Part shown: in pieces, positions 8,670-17,478 of the stretch
Layout of the letters: every line of letters begins with the position of its first letter
How positions within the stretch are numbered: position 1 is the first letter of the stretch
Assembly (NCBI RefSeq): GCF_000812465.1
Contig: NZ_JWMA01000022.1
Span: 1-64,000 of the forward strand
Direction: 5' to 3'
Length of the DNA stretch: 64,000 bases
DNA from: Cupriavidus sp. IDO
Lineage (GTDB): Bacteria; Pseudomonadota; Gammaproteobacteria; Burkholderiales; Burkholderiaceae
Translations under genes and position numbers: made by a program
The notes under the pieces: model-generated
Seen by the model: only the letters and a program-made list of their open reading frames with translations
What the model was told of the DNA's origin: nothing
Databases searched by the model: none

Positions 8670-9821
8670 ATGAGAATTGCCTCGGTGGAGGATGATCCGG
8701 ATCAGGCTGAACTGATCCGGCAGATTTTGAGTGAGGCAGGCTTCGAGTGCGAATCCTTCGCCACCGGCGCGGCCTTCCTGCGCGCGCTGCGCGAGCGGGC
8801 CTTTGACCTGTTGCTGGTGGACTGGCAGTTGCCCGGTACCAGCGGCTACGAGGTGGTGAGCTGGGTGCGGCAGAAATCCAGCAATATGCCGCCCATCCTG
8901 TTCCTGACCAGCCGTACCCAGGAAGAAGACATCGTCGCCGGGCTGGCGGTGGGCGCGGACGACTACATGCTCAAGCCGATCCGCGCCGGCGAACTGATGG
9001 CGCGCGTGCGCTCGCTGCTGCGGCGCGCCTATCCCGAGGCAGCACAGCAGCTCGACACCATCCGCTGCGGCAACTACGCGGTCGATCCGCGCCTGCGCAC
9101 CGTGACCGTCGGCGGCCAGCCGGCGGAAATCTCGCCGCGCGAATACGAGCTCGCCCTGTTCCTGTTTCGCAATATCGGCCGGTTGCTGTCGCGCGAGGTG
9201 GTCGAGCAGGCCGTGTGGGGACGCTCCATCGGTGCGGGGTCGCGTTCGAGCGCTTTCTCGCCACGCTTGGCTACCCGCATCGGGAGGAAAGCGGCAATCC
9301 GGCGTATCGCCTGTTCCTTGCGTGAGCGGATATCCGCGTCGGTTAAACTGCCGCGTCACGTCTTCCACATCACCACAACCGGACTTGCCATGAAACAAAT
9401 CGCCTTGCTTCTCAGCGCCCTGTCGCTTGCCTGCGCCGCTTCCGCTGCCACGCCGGCAGCGTCTGCACCCACCGCGCCGTCCGCGCCCCAGACTCTGCCG
9501 TCCGGCATGACGATCCAGCATCTCATCAAGGGTACCGGTCCTTCGCCGAAGGCTACCGACAGCGTGCAGGTCCATTACCGCGGCACGCTGGCAGACGGCA
9601 CCGAGTTCGACAGCTCGTACAAGCGCGGCCAGCCGATTTCGTTCCCGCTCAATCGCGTGATTCCGTGCTGGACCGAGGGCGTGCAGGCGATGCAGGTCGG
9701 CGGCAAGGCTAAGTTGACCTGCCCGCCGGCGACGGCCTATGGCACGCGCGGCGTGCCGGGCACGATCCCGCCGAACGCCACGCTGACGTTTGAAGTCGTG
9801 CTGCTGGGTATCGGCAACTAA
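8670..9821 (+). CDS. OmpR-type response regulator with broken DNA-binding domain, open in frame into the FKBP gene
   Basis: The receiver domain (residues 1-118) is intact: acidic pocket E7/D8/D9, phospho-acceptor D51 in LLLVDWQLPG, T80 and K102. A winged-helix domain begins (SPREYELALFLFRNIGRLLS) but loses homology after GAGSR at residue 192, before the recognition helix. The next 27 or so codons are an out-of-frame reading of an ilvA 3' end. No stop follows, so the frame runs straight through the signal peptide and FKBP domain to 9821 (383 codons). I think the regulator is a truncated relic and not a working fusion, because a signal peptide would lie internally. No histidine kinase is adjacent. 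Confidence 0.7.
   Translation: MRIASVEDDPDQAELIRQILSEAGFECESFATGAAFLRALRERAFDLLLVDWQLPGTSGYEVVSWVRQKSSNMPPILFLTSRTQEEDIVAGLAVGADDYMLKPIRAGELMARVRSLLRRAYPEAAQQLDTIRCGNYAVDPRLRTVTVGGQPAEISPREYELALFLFRNIGRLLSREVVEQAVWGRSIGAGSRSSAFSPRLATRIGRKAAIRRIACSLRERISASVKLPRHVFHITTTGLAMKQIALLLSALSLACAASAATPAASAPTAPSAPQTLPSGMTIQHLIKGTGPSPKATDSVQVHYRGTLADGTEFDSSYKRGQPISFPLNRVIPCWTEGVQAMQVGGKAKLTCPPATAYGTRGVPGTIPPNATLTFEVVLLGIGN
9239..9325 (+). pseudogene. ilvA: Remnant of the 3' end of ilvA (threonine dehydratase)
   Basis: Read one base off the response-regulator frame, this stretch encodes VAFERF followed by LGYPHREESGNPAYRLFLA and then TGA at 9323-9325. That is the expected C-terminus of biosynthetic threonine deaminase, whose family ends in a conserved LGY...NPA(Y/F)R(F/L)FL signature (E. 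coli IlvA ends in NNPAFRFFLAG). Nothing of IlvA is recognisable upstream of about 9239, where the response regulator is read instead. The junction therefore lies near 9239-9245. This is a gene fragment left by a deletion or recombination. Confidence 0.8.
9390..9821 (+). CDS. Periplasmic FKBP-type peptidyl-prolyl isomerase
   Basis: Folding helper of 143 aa. MKQIALLLSALSLACAASA is a Sec signal peptide, followed by an Ala/Pro/Thr-rich linker. The FKBP domain starts at VQVHYRGTLADGTEFDSSY and continues with the conserved FPL, VIPCWTEGVQ, YG and IPPNATLTFEV elements. The ribosome site before the ATG is weak. The same frame is open upstream into the truncated response regulator, but the signal peptide argues for this internal start. 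The stop overlaps the convergent mlaA stop. It follows directly after the ilvA remnant. Confidence 0.9.
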   Translation: MKQIALLLSALSLACAASAATPAASAPTAPSAPQTLPSGMTIQHLIKGTGPSPKATDSVQVHYRGTLADGTEFDSSYKRGQPISFPLNRVIPCWTEGVQAMQVGGKAKLTCPPATAYGTRGVPGTIPPNATLTFEVVLLGIGN

Positions 9822-10633
9822 GGCGCTGCCGGTGGCGCCGGCTGAGCCGGTGCTGCAGGTGCTTTGGCCGGTTCTGCGGCAGATGCGGCGGCCGGTGCGG
9901 ACTCGTCCTCTTCGTAGTTGGGCAGCTTGCCGCTGCCTCCTTCGATCAGGTAGCGCCGCCGCTGCATGTACGCATCCCGCACGAAAGCATACTTGTCCAG
10001 TGCCGCCAGCTTCAGCAGGTCGGTGGCGCCCAGCAGGTTGGCGCGTACTTCCACCACGTTCAAGCCATACAGCGAATTGCGCACCGCCGGCTCGGCGTAG
10101 GTGGTCGGGTCGAACTTGAAATTCACGTACAGTCCCACGCCGTCGCGGAACGAACTCGGGCCGAACACCGGTAGCACCAGGTAAGGCCCTGACGGCACTC
10201 CCCACACCCCCATCGTCAACCCGAAGTCTTGCGAATGCTTCTGCAAGCCCGCAGGCGTAGCGATGTCGATCAGCCCGCCGATGCCGAGCACCGAGTTGAT
10301 CGCCACCCGCATCAGGCTTTCCGCCGCGTCCACGCCCTTGCCCTGCAGCAGATTGTTGGCGAAGTTGCCCACGTCCGCGAGGTTCGAATAGAAGTTGGTG
10401 ACCGCGGTGCGTACCGGTTGCGGCGTGACGGCCTTGTAGCCTTTCGCCACCGGTTCGGCCACGTATTGGTCGAGCTTGTCGTTGACGGTATAGACCGCGC
10501 GATTCATCGGTTCCAGCGGATCATCAGGATTGGCGTTGGGGCCGGTGGCGCAGCCTGCCGCGAGCGTGGTGGCGAGGGTCAGGGCTGCCACGCGCGAGGC
10601 ATTCGCGTGCGGGGGCGGGGGGCGGAAAGGCAT
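9818..10633 (-). CDS. mlaA: MlaA/VacJ outer-membrane lipoprotein
   Basis: Outer-membrane lipoprotein of the Mla phospholipid-transport system. The 271-aa precursor has a lipobox TLAAGC at the end of the signal peptide. The body has the VacJ signatures DPLEPMNRAVYTVNDKLDQY, NSVLGIGGLIDIAT and GPYLVLPVFGPSSFRDGVG. A Pro/Ala-rich tail follows a charged NYEEDES segment. It lies 48 bp downstream of hpnN on the same strand, and MlaC-like hpnM is just beyond hpnN. The context suggests that it serves as the outer-membrane acceptor in a hopanoid or lipid trafficking set. Confidence 0.95.
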   Translation of the reverse strand: MPFRPPPPHANASRVAALTLATTLAAGCATGPNANPDDPLEPMNRAVYTVNDKLDQYVAEPVAKGYKAVTPQPVRTAVTNFYSNLADVGNFANNLLQGKGVDAAESLMRVAINSVLGIGGLIDIATPAGLQKHSQDFGLTMGVWGVPSGPYLVLPVFGPSSFRDGVGLYVNFKFDPTTYAEPAVRNSLYGLNVVEVRANLLGATDLLKLAALDKYAFVRDAYMQRRRYLIEGGSGKLPNYEEDESAPAAASAAEPAKAPAAPAQPAPPAAP

Positions 10634-10681
10634 GTTGCAGCGGCTCTTGTCTGAGTTGTTGTCGTCGTTCTGGTCGTTCTG

Positions 10682-13312
10682 CTATTCGGCAGGCGTCGCG
10701 TGATGGCGGTGAGTCCGTTCACGTGGACGGCCCATCAGGATCGGCTGGAAGAATACCGCGCCCACCAGCGTGCACAGCAGTGCCAGCGCCAGCAGCTTGC
10801 CCATGCTGGCGGTGCCGGGGTGCTGCGACAGCCAGAGGCTGCCGAATGCGGTCGCCGTGGTGGCGGCACTGTACAGCACGGCGTGGGTCAGGCTCGACTG
10901 CAGCAGCTTGGTCTTGCCGTGGCGCCACGCAATGACGTAGTAGATCTTGAACGCCACGCCGATGCCCAGCAGCAAGGGCAGCGCAATCACGTTGGCAAAG
11001 TTCAGCGCAATGCCGAACACCACGCACAGCTCCAGCGTGACCACTGCCGACACCAGCAGCGGGATCAGCGTGCGCAGCACGTCGCCGAAGCGGCGCAGCG
11101 TGATCCACAACAGGATGGTGATGGAAAGCACGGCCCAGCCGCCGGCCTGCGCAAACGCGGACATGATGGTGTCGGCCGAGCCGCGGATGGCGATCGGGCC
11201 GCCGGTGGCGGCGGGCTCCGCGCGCTGCACGGCGGCGATAAAGCGGTCGAGCGCGGCCTCGCGCTGCGCACTGCCGGGCGGGAGCCTCGGGCTGACGCTG
11301 ACCAGTGCGCGCCCATCGGCGGTGAGCCAGTCGCGCACGAGTTCCGGCGGCAGCGTTGCCTGGCTGACCGGCGCCGGGCTGAGCGCCTGCTTCAGCCGTG
11401 CCAGTGCGAGCCGTAGCGGCAGCGCGATTGCCAGCTCGGCGCGGTCGCGCGTGGCGGCATCTGCGCTGGCCAGCTTCTTCAGCGTGGCGGACAGGTGCGC
11501 GGCCTGTTCCGCGCCGGGGCCGGGATGTTCATCGGCAGCGATGGCAAGCTGGCGCGATGCATTGCGCAGGGCATTTACGCGTGCCGCGTCGTTGGCGGGG
11601 CTGGCGGTTGCCTGGGTGAGGGCCGGCATCAGCGCACTGGCCGCTTCGCCGATGGCCTTGAGCTTGGGCGGCTGGTCGTCCGGGATGAAGGTCTGCAGCG
11701 TGACCGCGCGCGCGACCTCGGGCAGCGGCGACAGCTTTGCCGCGATGTCCCGCGCCGCCGACAACGAGGGCGCCAGTATGCTGACATCGTCGGTACCGGC
11801 TTGCGGCGCATCCTTCAGCGCCAGCAGCGTCGCCATCGATTCTGAGTCCGGGTCCTTCAGATGCAGCGGATCGAAGTCGAAGCGCAGGTGCATCAGCAGC
11901 GGCGCGCCGGCCAGGATGACGGCGCCGGTGACCAGCAGCACCGGCTTGCGGTAGCGATCGAAGAAGGCGTCCGCAGGCGCCAGCCAGCGAAAGCCGGGCG
12001 CAGCCGCTTCGCCGCCGGGGTCCAGCACGTGGATCAGCGCCGGCAGCAGCGTGAAGGTGGTGGCAAACGCGACCATCATGCCCACGCCGGCGATCTTGCC
12101 CAGTTCGGCCACGCCGCGGTAGTCGGTCGGCAGGAAGCAGAAGAAGGCCGCGGCGGTGGCGGCGGCCGCCAGCGCCAGCGGAATGGCCACCTCGCGCGCG
12201 GCCAGTTCCAGCGCCTCGGTGATGTGGTCGCGGTCATGGCGCTCGGCGCGGTAGCGCACGCCGAACTGGATGCCGAAATCCACGCCCAGCCCGACGAACA
12301 GCACGGCAAACGCGACCGAGATCATGTTCAGCGCGCCGACCATCGCCAGGCCCAGCGCCGCGGTGATCAGCAAGCCGACGAACGTGTTGGCGAGGACCGC
12401 CAGGATCAGCCGCTTGGAGCGCAGCGCCAGCCACAGGATCAGCACCACCACCAGCACGGTCAGCGCGCCATTGAGCGCGGCGCCTTCGCTGACGGAGGCA
12501 AACTCGTCGTCGGCCAGCGCTTGCGGGCCGGTCAGCCGCACGCTGGCCTGGTAGCGCTGCGACAGCTTCAGCGCGGCGGCACTGTCGCGAATGGCGTGTG
12601 AGGCGGCAGCGCCGGCCTGCAGGCCGCTGTAGTCCAGCACGGGGCTGAGCGCGACAAAGCTGAAGGCGTTGCCGTCGGGGCCGGGTTTCAGGCTGTCGTC
12701 GAGCAGTCCGGACCAGGACATCGCGGCCGGCTTACCGGCCAGCACCTTGTCCAGCGTTTCGGCGCTGGTGCCCAGCAGCTTGCTCATGTCGCCCAGCTTG
12801 ACCTGCCCGAGCTGCAGCGGCAGCGCCAGTGTGGACGAGAGCGTATCGGACAGCCCGCGCAGCGTGGGATCGTGGGCCAGGGCATTGAGCAGGGGGCGCG
12901 CCTGCGTGAGATGCTGCGTCAGATCGGTGACGCTGTCGGTGTCGGCGAAGAGCAGGCCATTGCGCGCGAAGAAGGCGCCGCCGCCCGGCTGGCTGACCGC
13001 GCGAAAGCGCTCGGGCTTGCGGCGCAGGGCGTCGGCCAGTTCATTGGCGGCGGCGTCGGCCAGCTCGGCGGCCGGGGCCTGGACCACCGCCAGGATCATC
13101 TTGTCGCGCTGGGGGAAAGCGGCGCTGATGGCGGCGTCGCGCTTCGCCCATGGCTCGTTCGATTCGAGCAGGCGGCTGATGTCGGTGTTGATCGCGAAGT
13201 GCCGCGCCACGTAGATGCCGCTCGCGGCAGTCAGCAGCACGGCCGCCACGATCACGCTCCAGTCGCGGGCCGTGGAAAACCGGACGATGCGGGTCAACAG
13301 CGAAGTCAGCAT
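10682..13312 (-). CDS. hpnN: Hopanoid transporter HpnN (RND/MMPL family)
   Basis: Inner-membrane RND-superfamily protein that moves hopanoids towards the outer membrane. It has 876 aa from the ATG at 13312 ([18 protein letters not shown]). A longer frame to 13435 lacks a matching N-terminus. Layout: one membrane helix, a large periplasmic domain, five or six helices including [17 protein letters not shown], a second periplasmic domain (about residues 480-720), and a second helical block ending near the C-terminus. This is the duplicated MMPL plan. It is divergent from hpnM with a 221-bp intergenic region, and mlaA follows. Confidence 0.95.
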   Translation of the reverse strand: MLTSLLTRIVRFSTARDWSVIVAAVLLTAASGIYVARHFAINTDISRLLESNEPWAKRDAAISAAFPQRDKMILAVVQAPAAELADAAANELADALRRKPERFRAVSQPGGGAFFARNGLLFADTDSVTDLTQHLTQARPLLNALAHDPTLRGLSDTLSSTLALPLQLGQVKLGDMSKLLGTSAETLDKVLAGKPAAMSWSGLLDDSLKPGPDGNAFSFVALSPVLDYSGLQAGAAASHAIRDSAAALKLSQRYQASVRLTGPQALADDEFASVSEGAALNGALTVLVVVLILWLALRSKRLILAVLANTFVGLLITAALGLAMVGALNMISVAFAVLFVGLGVDFGIQFGVRYRAERHDRDHITEALELAAREVAIPLALAAAATAAAFFCFLPTDYRGVAELGKIAGVGMMVAFATTFTLLPALIHVLDPGGEAAAPGFRWLAPADAFFDRYRKPVLLVTGAVILAGAPLLMHLRFDFDPLHLKDPDSESMATLLALKDAPQAGTDDVSILAPSLSAARDIAAKLSPLPEVARAVTLQTFIPDDQPPKLKAIGEAASALMPALTQATASPANDAARVNALRNASRQLAIAADEHPGPGAEQAAHLSATLKKLASADAATRDRAELAIALPLRLALARLKQALSPAPVSQATLPPELVRDWLTADGRALVSVSPRLPPGSAQREAALDRFIAAVQRAEPAATGGPIAIRGSADTIMSAFAQAGGWAVLSITILLWITLRRFGDVLRTLIPLLVSAVVTLELCVVFGIALNFANVIALPLLLGIGVAFKIYYVIAWRHGKTKLLQSSLTHAVLYSAATTATAFGSLWLSQHPGTASMGKLLALALLCTLVGAVFFQPILMGRPRERTHRHHATPAE

Positions 13313-13533
13313 GGGCGGTTCCGGAGGACGGGGCACGAGCCGCGAGTATACCGGCTGGGGCGGCGTTGGCCGCATCGGGTGACGGATGCGGCGCAGCCTG
13401 CAGGCCACGGTCGTTCCGCTATACTGGCCCCGCATTCCCGGTCATCTGCAGCGGGCCGCGTGACCTGATCGACCATGGTGCGTCGCGCGCTGCTCCCAGC
13501 TTCAATCAAAAGCTCTTCCGAGCACACATTGGC

Positions 13534-14178
13534 ATGAAGACACACGGTTTGATTTCCCTGGCGCCGCTGGCGGCGGTGGTCATGATTTCCACTGCGCAGG
13601 CGCAGTCGGTGCAGCCGGGCGATCTGCGCGCCTCGCCCGAGCGCCTGGTCCAGGCAGCGGTGGAAGGCGTGATCGGCACTATCCAGTCCAGTCCCGACAC
13701 GCGCAGCGGCGATATCAACAGGATCACGGCAGTCGTGCAGAAGCAGTTCCTGCCTTATACGGATTTCAGCCGCACCACGCGGCTGGCGGTGGGGAGCGCC
13801 TGGCGCAGCGCCACGCCCGAGCAGCAGAAGCAGCTCAACGAGCAGTTCACGATGCTGCTGGTGCGCAGCTACGCGGTGTCGCTGTCGCAGCTGCGCGAAC
13901 AGAACGTCAAGTTCCGCTACAAGCCCGTGCAAGGCGCCAGTGGCGCGACCGATGTGGTGGTGGAAACGCGCGTGATCAACAACGGGGATGAGATGCAGAT
14001 CGACTACCGGCTGCAGCGCACGCCCGGCGGCTGGAAGATCTACGACATCAACATGATGGGTGCGTGGCTGATCGAGGTGTACCGCAAGCAGTTCGCCGAT
14101 ATCGTCGCGCGCAGCGGCGTGGACGGCCTGGTCAAGTACCTGACCACCCACAACGCGCGCCAGGCTTCGGACGCCTGA
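13534..14178 (+). CDS. hpnM: HpnM, MlaC/Ttg2D-like periplasmic lipid carrier
   Basis: Periplasmic binding protein of the toluene-tolerance Ttg2/MlaC family. The 214-aa precursor begins MKTHGLISLAPLAAVVMIS and is cleaved near AQA. Family marks are TDFSRTTRLAVGSAWRSATPEQ and the C-terminal GWKIYDINMMGAWLIEVYRKQF stretch. It is the only plus-strand gene among its neighbours hpnN and hpnL, so it uses its own promoter in the hpnN-hpnM gap. Its partners are presumably HpnN and MlaA; direct evidence for the cargo is lacking. Confidence 0.95.
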   Translation: MKTHGLISLAPLAAVVMISTAQAQSVQPGDLRASPERLVQAAVEGVIGTIQSSPDTRSGDINRITAVVQKQFLPYTDFSRTTRLAVGSAWRSATPEQQKQLNEQFTMLLVRSYAVSLSQLREQNVKFRYKPVQGASGATDVVVETRVINNGDEMQIDYRLQRTPGGWKIYDINMMGAWLIEVYRKQFADIVARSGVDGLVKYLTTHNARQASDA

Positions 14179-14192
14179 TCGCACGGTTCCTC

Positions 14193-15197
14193 TCATGGCG
14201 CCGCGTGCCCGGCGCCCCGGTTGCGCCGCCAGTGGCGCAGTTCCACCCATTGCCATGACAGCAGCGCAGGCACGCCGAACAGGATTTCACGCGCGCGCTT
14301 GACCAGCGCCAGCGCCAGCGAGACCTGGGCGTCCATGCCCAGCGCCTGTCCCAGCAGCATCACGACCGCTTCCTGCACGCCTAGCCCGGACGGCACGAAG
14401 AATGCCACTTGACGTGCGGCCTGCGTCAGCGATTCGATGGCCAGCGCGTGCCAGATCGGTACCGGATGGCCCAGTAGCATCAGCGCCAACCAGATCTCCA
14501 GCGTGCCGCTGATGAGCCCCGCCAGTTGCCAGCCCAGTGCCGTAAGCAGTTCGCGGCGGCGCCGGTTGAGCGCGCGGATGTGGGCATCGAGCCGCGCGCC
14601 GTCGATCATGGCGACGATGCGATGATCCTCGCCGAACAGCCTGCGCGCCGCGCCTTCGAGTTTCTCGAACACGGCGGTATGCCGCAGCGACAGCGCGAAC
14701 AGCACCGGCACCGGCAGCGACAGCAGCAGCCCGGCCAGGATGATCCACGCCTGGCCGCTGTCCTGCAGCGCCGCCACCAGCATCAGCACGCCCATTGCCG
14801 CGAACAGGTACTGCGCGAACAGCGTGACCATCACCTCGACCACGATACTGGCGGTGACGGCAGTGGTATCGCGGATGCGCAGCCGGGTCAGGCGGATGCC
14901 GACCAGTTCGCCGCCGACACCGGCGGTTGGCAGCAAGCGGCCCACTGCCTCGCGCACGGTGGCGACCCACCACAGGAAGCCCAGACCCGCTTTTTCCTCG
15001 GGGTCGGCGGAGGTCAGCAGCACACGCCAGCCTTGCGCGTCGAGCAGCAGCGGCAGCGCATGCAGCGGCACCAGCAACAGCAGCAGCCAGCCGCCCTGCG
15101 CCATGATCCCGGCGATATTGCCGATGCCCTGATGGACCACCAGCGCGGTCAGCGCTAGCAGGCCGAGCAGGCCGGTCAGGTAGGCAATGCGTTTCAT
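14193..15197 (-). CDS. hpnL: HpnL, lysylphosphatidylglycerol-synthase-TM-like membrane protein
   Basis: Polytopic inner-membrane protein of 334 aa with about eight hydrophobic segments, of the UPF0104/LPG-synthase transmembrane family. Conserved points include VGGELVGIRLTRLR after the third segment and PSGLGVQEAVVMLLGQALG near the C-terminus. Its role in hopanoid biology is not settled; flippase-like activity has been suggested for relatives of the fold. It starts 9 bp after hpnK and ends convergently with hpnM. It is the last gene of ispH-hpnH-hpnI-hpnJ-hpnK-hpnL. Confidence 0.92.
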   Translation of the reverse strand: MKRIAYLTGLLGLLALTALVVHQGIGNIAGIMAQGGWLLLLLVPLHALPLLLDAQGWRVLLTSADPEEKAGLGFLWWVATVREAVGRLLPTAGVGGELVGIRLTRLRIRDTTAVTASIVVEVMVTLFAQYLFAAMGVLMLVAALQDSGQAWIILAGLLLSLPVPVLFALSLRHTAVFEKLEGAARRLFGEDHRIVAMIDGARLDAHIRALNRRRRELLTALGWQLAGLISGTLEIWLALMLLGHPVPIWHALAIESLTQAARQVAFFVPSGLGVQEAVVMLLGQALGMDAQVSLALALVKRAREILFGVPALLSWQWVELRHWRRNRGAGHAAP

Positions 15198-15206
15198 CGT
15201 AGAGAG

Positions 15207-16052
15207 TCAGGTGGCCGCCAGCACGTCAGCGAAGCCGCCACGGCGCCGGGTGGCGATATCGAGCGCGGCGCGCACGCGCGGTGACAGCAGCGCTGCCAGC
15301 TCATCGGCGTGGCGGTAGCCGTCCATGCTGGGCGCAATGTGCGCGCCGGAGATGACCGCAGGGTGCAGGTAGATTTCGCCGACGCCGCCCGGCAGCCGCG
15401 CCAGTGCCTCCAGCAGTACGGCCTCGTCCATGCCGCCGCTGTGCGCAATGCCGACCACGTAGTCGTTGTGGGCGATGCCCGCCCGTTCCAGGCGCCGGCG
15501 CAGCAGTGCCAGCCACGGGCGCAGCAACAGCGGCGCCCCGGTTTCGCGCGGCAGGCGCATCGCGCGCAGCCCGTACTCGCGGCCGATCGACAGGATCAGC
15601 GAGAGCACGGTCGGGTGCAGGTGGAAGTGCTTGTGCGTATTGACGTGATCGAGCGGCAGTCCGGTGGCGGCGAAGGCCTCGAACTGCGCGCGGATCTCGG
15701 CCGCGAGCTGGCGCCGCACGTGCGGCAGGAAGAAGAAGCGGCAGCCGTCGCGCGCCATTGCCGAGCCGAAGCGGCCCTGCGCATCGACCAGGTCGGGAAT
15801 CTGCGCGGGCGGCAAGGTGGCGGGACCGTCGGCCAGCACCACGTGCAGGCCGACCCGCAGGGAGGGCAGCCGCCGCGCGCGCGCCACCGCATCGTTGGCA
15901 GCGGGCGCGCCCACCATCAGGCTGGCGGCATTGAGCACGCCCTCGCGGTGGGCCAGTTCCACCGCTTCGTTGACGGCAGTGTGCAGGCCGAAGTCGTCGG
16001 CCGTGATGATCAGCGCACGAACTGGAACGGCGGAATGAGCGGCTGGCGGCAG
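15207..16052 (-). CDS. hpnK: HpnK, YdjC/ChbG-like hopanoid deacetylase; start codon uncertain
   Basis: Carbohydrate deacetylase that removes the N-acetyl group from the sugar-modified hopanoid made by HpnI. The expected N-terminus ALIITADDFGLHTAVNEA, with the metal-binding Asp pair, is encoded from about 16016 leftward. No ATG, GTG or TTG is in frame upstream of it; the first such codon is a GTG at 15962, which would delete this motif. I place the start at the CTG at 16052, preceded by GAGG at 6 bases, but a CTG at 16013 or a sequence error is possible. Other family marks are DHVNTHKHFHLHP and the C-terminal HPAVI. hpnJ ends two bases upstream of this CTG. Confidence 0.8.
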   Translation of the reverse strand: MPPAAHSAVPVRALIITADDFGLHTAVNEAVELAHREGVLNAASLMVGAPAANDAVARARRLPSLRVGLHVVLADGPATLPPAQIPDLVDAQGRFGSAMARDGCRFFFLPHVRRQLAAEIRAQFEAFAATGLPLDHVNTHKHFHLHPTVLSLILSIGREYGLRAMRLPRETGAPLLLRPWLALLRRRLERAGIAHNDYVVGIAHSGGMDEAVLLEALARLPGGVGEIYLHPAVISGAHIAPSMDGYRHADELAALLSPRVRAALDIATRRRGGFADVLAAT

Positions 16053-16053
16053 A

Positions 16054-17478
16054 TCAGGCCTCGTGCGAGCGCAGGAAGCGGAAGAACTCCACGCCTTCGC
16101 GCAGGCGCCGCTTCATCATGTCCCAGCTTCCCAGCATTTCCCGCACGATTTCCCAGATCTTGCTGGGACGGAAATAGAAGCGCTTATAGAAGGTTTCCAC
16201 GCCGTGGTAGATGTCTTCCTTCGACAGGTGCGGGTAGCTGATCGCCGCCAGCTGCACGCCCTTGTCGTTGACCAGGTTGATGACCTTGTTCTCTTCCAGC
16301 CAGCCGTTTTCCACCGCCTGCCGGTACAGCGTGGTGCCGGGGTAGGGCGCGGCGAGCGAGACCTGGATCGTGTGCGGGTTGATTTCCTTGGCGTACTCGA
16401 TGGTCTTCTCGATGGTCTCGCGGGTCTCGCCCGGCAGGCCAAGGATGAAGGTGCCGTGGATCTGGATGCCGAGCTTGCGGCAGTCCTCGGTAAAGCGGCG
16501 CGCGATGTCGGTGCGCAGGCCCTTCTTGATGTTCAGCAGGATCTGGTCGTCGCCCGACTCGTAGCCCACCAGCAGCAGGCGCAGGCCGTTTTCCTTCATG
16601 ATCTTGAGCGTGCTGTACGGCACGTTGGCCTTGGCGTTGCAGGACCAGGTCACGCCCAGCTTGCCGAGCCCGCGCGCAATCTCCTCCACGCGCGGCTTGA
16701 AGTCGGTGAAGGTGTCATCGTCGAACATGATCTCCTTCACCTCGGGCATGTTCTCCTTGATCCATTTCACCTCGGCGATCACGCTTTCCGCAGTGCGCGT
16801 GCGGTAGCGATGGCCGCCCACGGTCTGCGGCCACAGGCAGAAGGTGCACTTGGAGCGGCAGCCGCGGCCGGTGTAGATCGACACGTATGGATGCTTCAGG
16901 TAGCCGATGAAGTAGTTCTCGATCTTCAGGTCACGCTTGTAGACGGGCGCCACGAACGGCAGCTCGTCCATGTTCTCGATCATCGGGCGCTGCCCGTTGT
17001 GTTCGAGCGAGCCGTCCGGCAGGCGGTACGAGAGGCCGAGGATGTCCTTGAGCAGCTTGCCTGCCGCCACGTCCTGGCAGGTGTAGTCGAACTCTTCGCG
17101 GCAGACGAAATCGACGGCCTCGCTCGCGCCGAGCGTGCCGCCCGGGTCCACGGCGGGCTTGGCGCCGACCATGCCGATCATCACGCCGGGCTTGCGCTTC
17201 TTGAGTTCCTCGGCGAACTTGGCGTCGGTCGGGAACGAGGGCGTGCTGGTGTGGATGATGACCAGGTCGTAGTCGACGGCGATGTCCAGCGTCTGCTGCG
17301 GGGTCAGTTCGTCGGCGGGCGCGTCGAGCACGCGGCTGCCGGGCACCAGCGCGGCGGGCTGGGCCAGCCATGTCGGGTACCAGAACGATTTGATCTCGCG
17401 CTTGGCCTGGTAGCGCGAGCCCGCGCCGCCGTCAAAGCCGTCGAAGGAAGGGGCCTGGAGGAAAAGGGTTTTTTTCAT
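16054..17478 (-). CDS. hpnJ: HpnJ, radical SAM enzyme for bacteriohopanetetrol cyclitol ether
   Basis: Cytosolic B12-binding-type radical SAM protein that converts the glucosamine head group into the five-membered cyclitol ether. It has 474 aa from MKKTLFLQAPSFDG. The ATG at 17478 overlaps the hpnI stop as ATGA and follows AGAGG at 5 bases. The N-terminal Rossmann-like domain (about 60-140) precedes the cluster motif CRSKCTFC at C207, C211 and C214. A second family block is GTFILGLPGETRETIEKTI. A frame extending to 17841 runs antisense-free but out of frame through hpnI and is not used. Confidence 0.95.
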   Translation of the reverse strand: MKKTLFLQAPSFDGFDGGAGSRYQAKREIKSFWYPTWLAQPAALVPGSRVLDAPADELTPQQTLDIAVDYDLVIIHTSTPSFPTDAKFAEELKKRKPGVMIGMVGAKPAVDPGGTLGASEAVDFVCREEFDYTCQDVAAGKLLKDILGLSYRLPDGSLEHNGQRPMIENMDELPFVAPVYKRDLKIENYFIGYLKHPYVSIYTGRGCRSKCTFCLWPQTVGGHRYRTRTAESVIAEVKWIKENMPEVKEIMFDDDTFTDFKPRVEEIARGLGKLGVTWSCNAKANVPYSTLKIMKENGLRLLLVGYESGDDQILLNIKKGLRTDIARRFTEDCRKLGIQIHGTFILGLPGETRETIEKTIEYAKEINPHTIQVSLAAPYPGTTLYRQAVENGWLEENKVINLVNDKGVQLAAISYPHLSKEDIYHGVETFYKRFYFRPSKIWEIVREMLGSWDMMKRRLREGVEFFRFLRSHEA

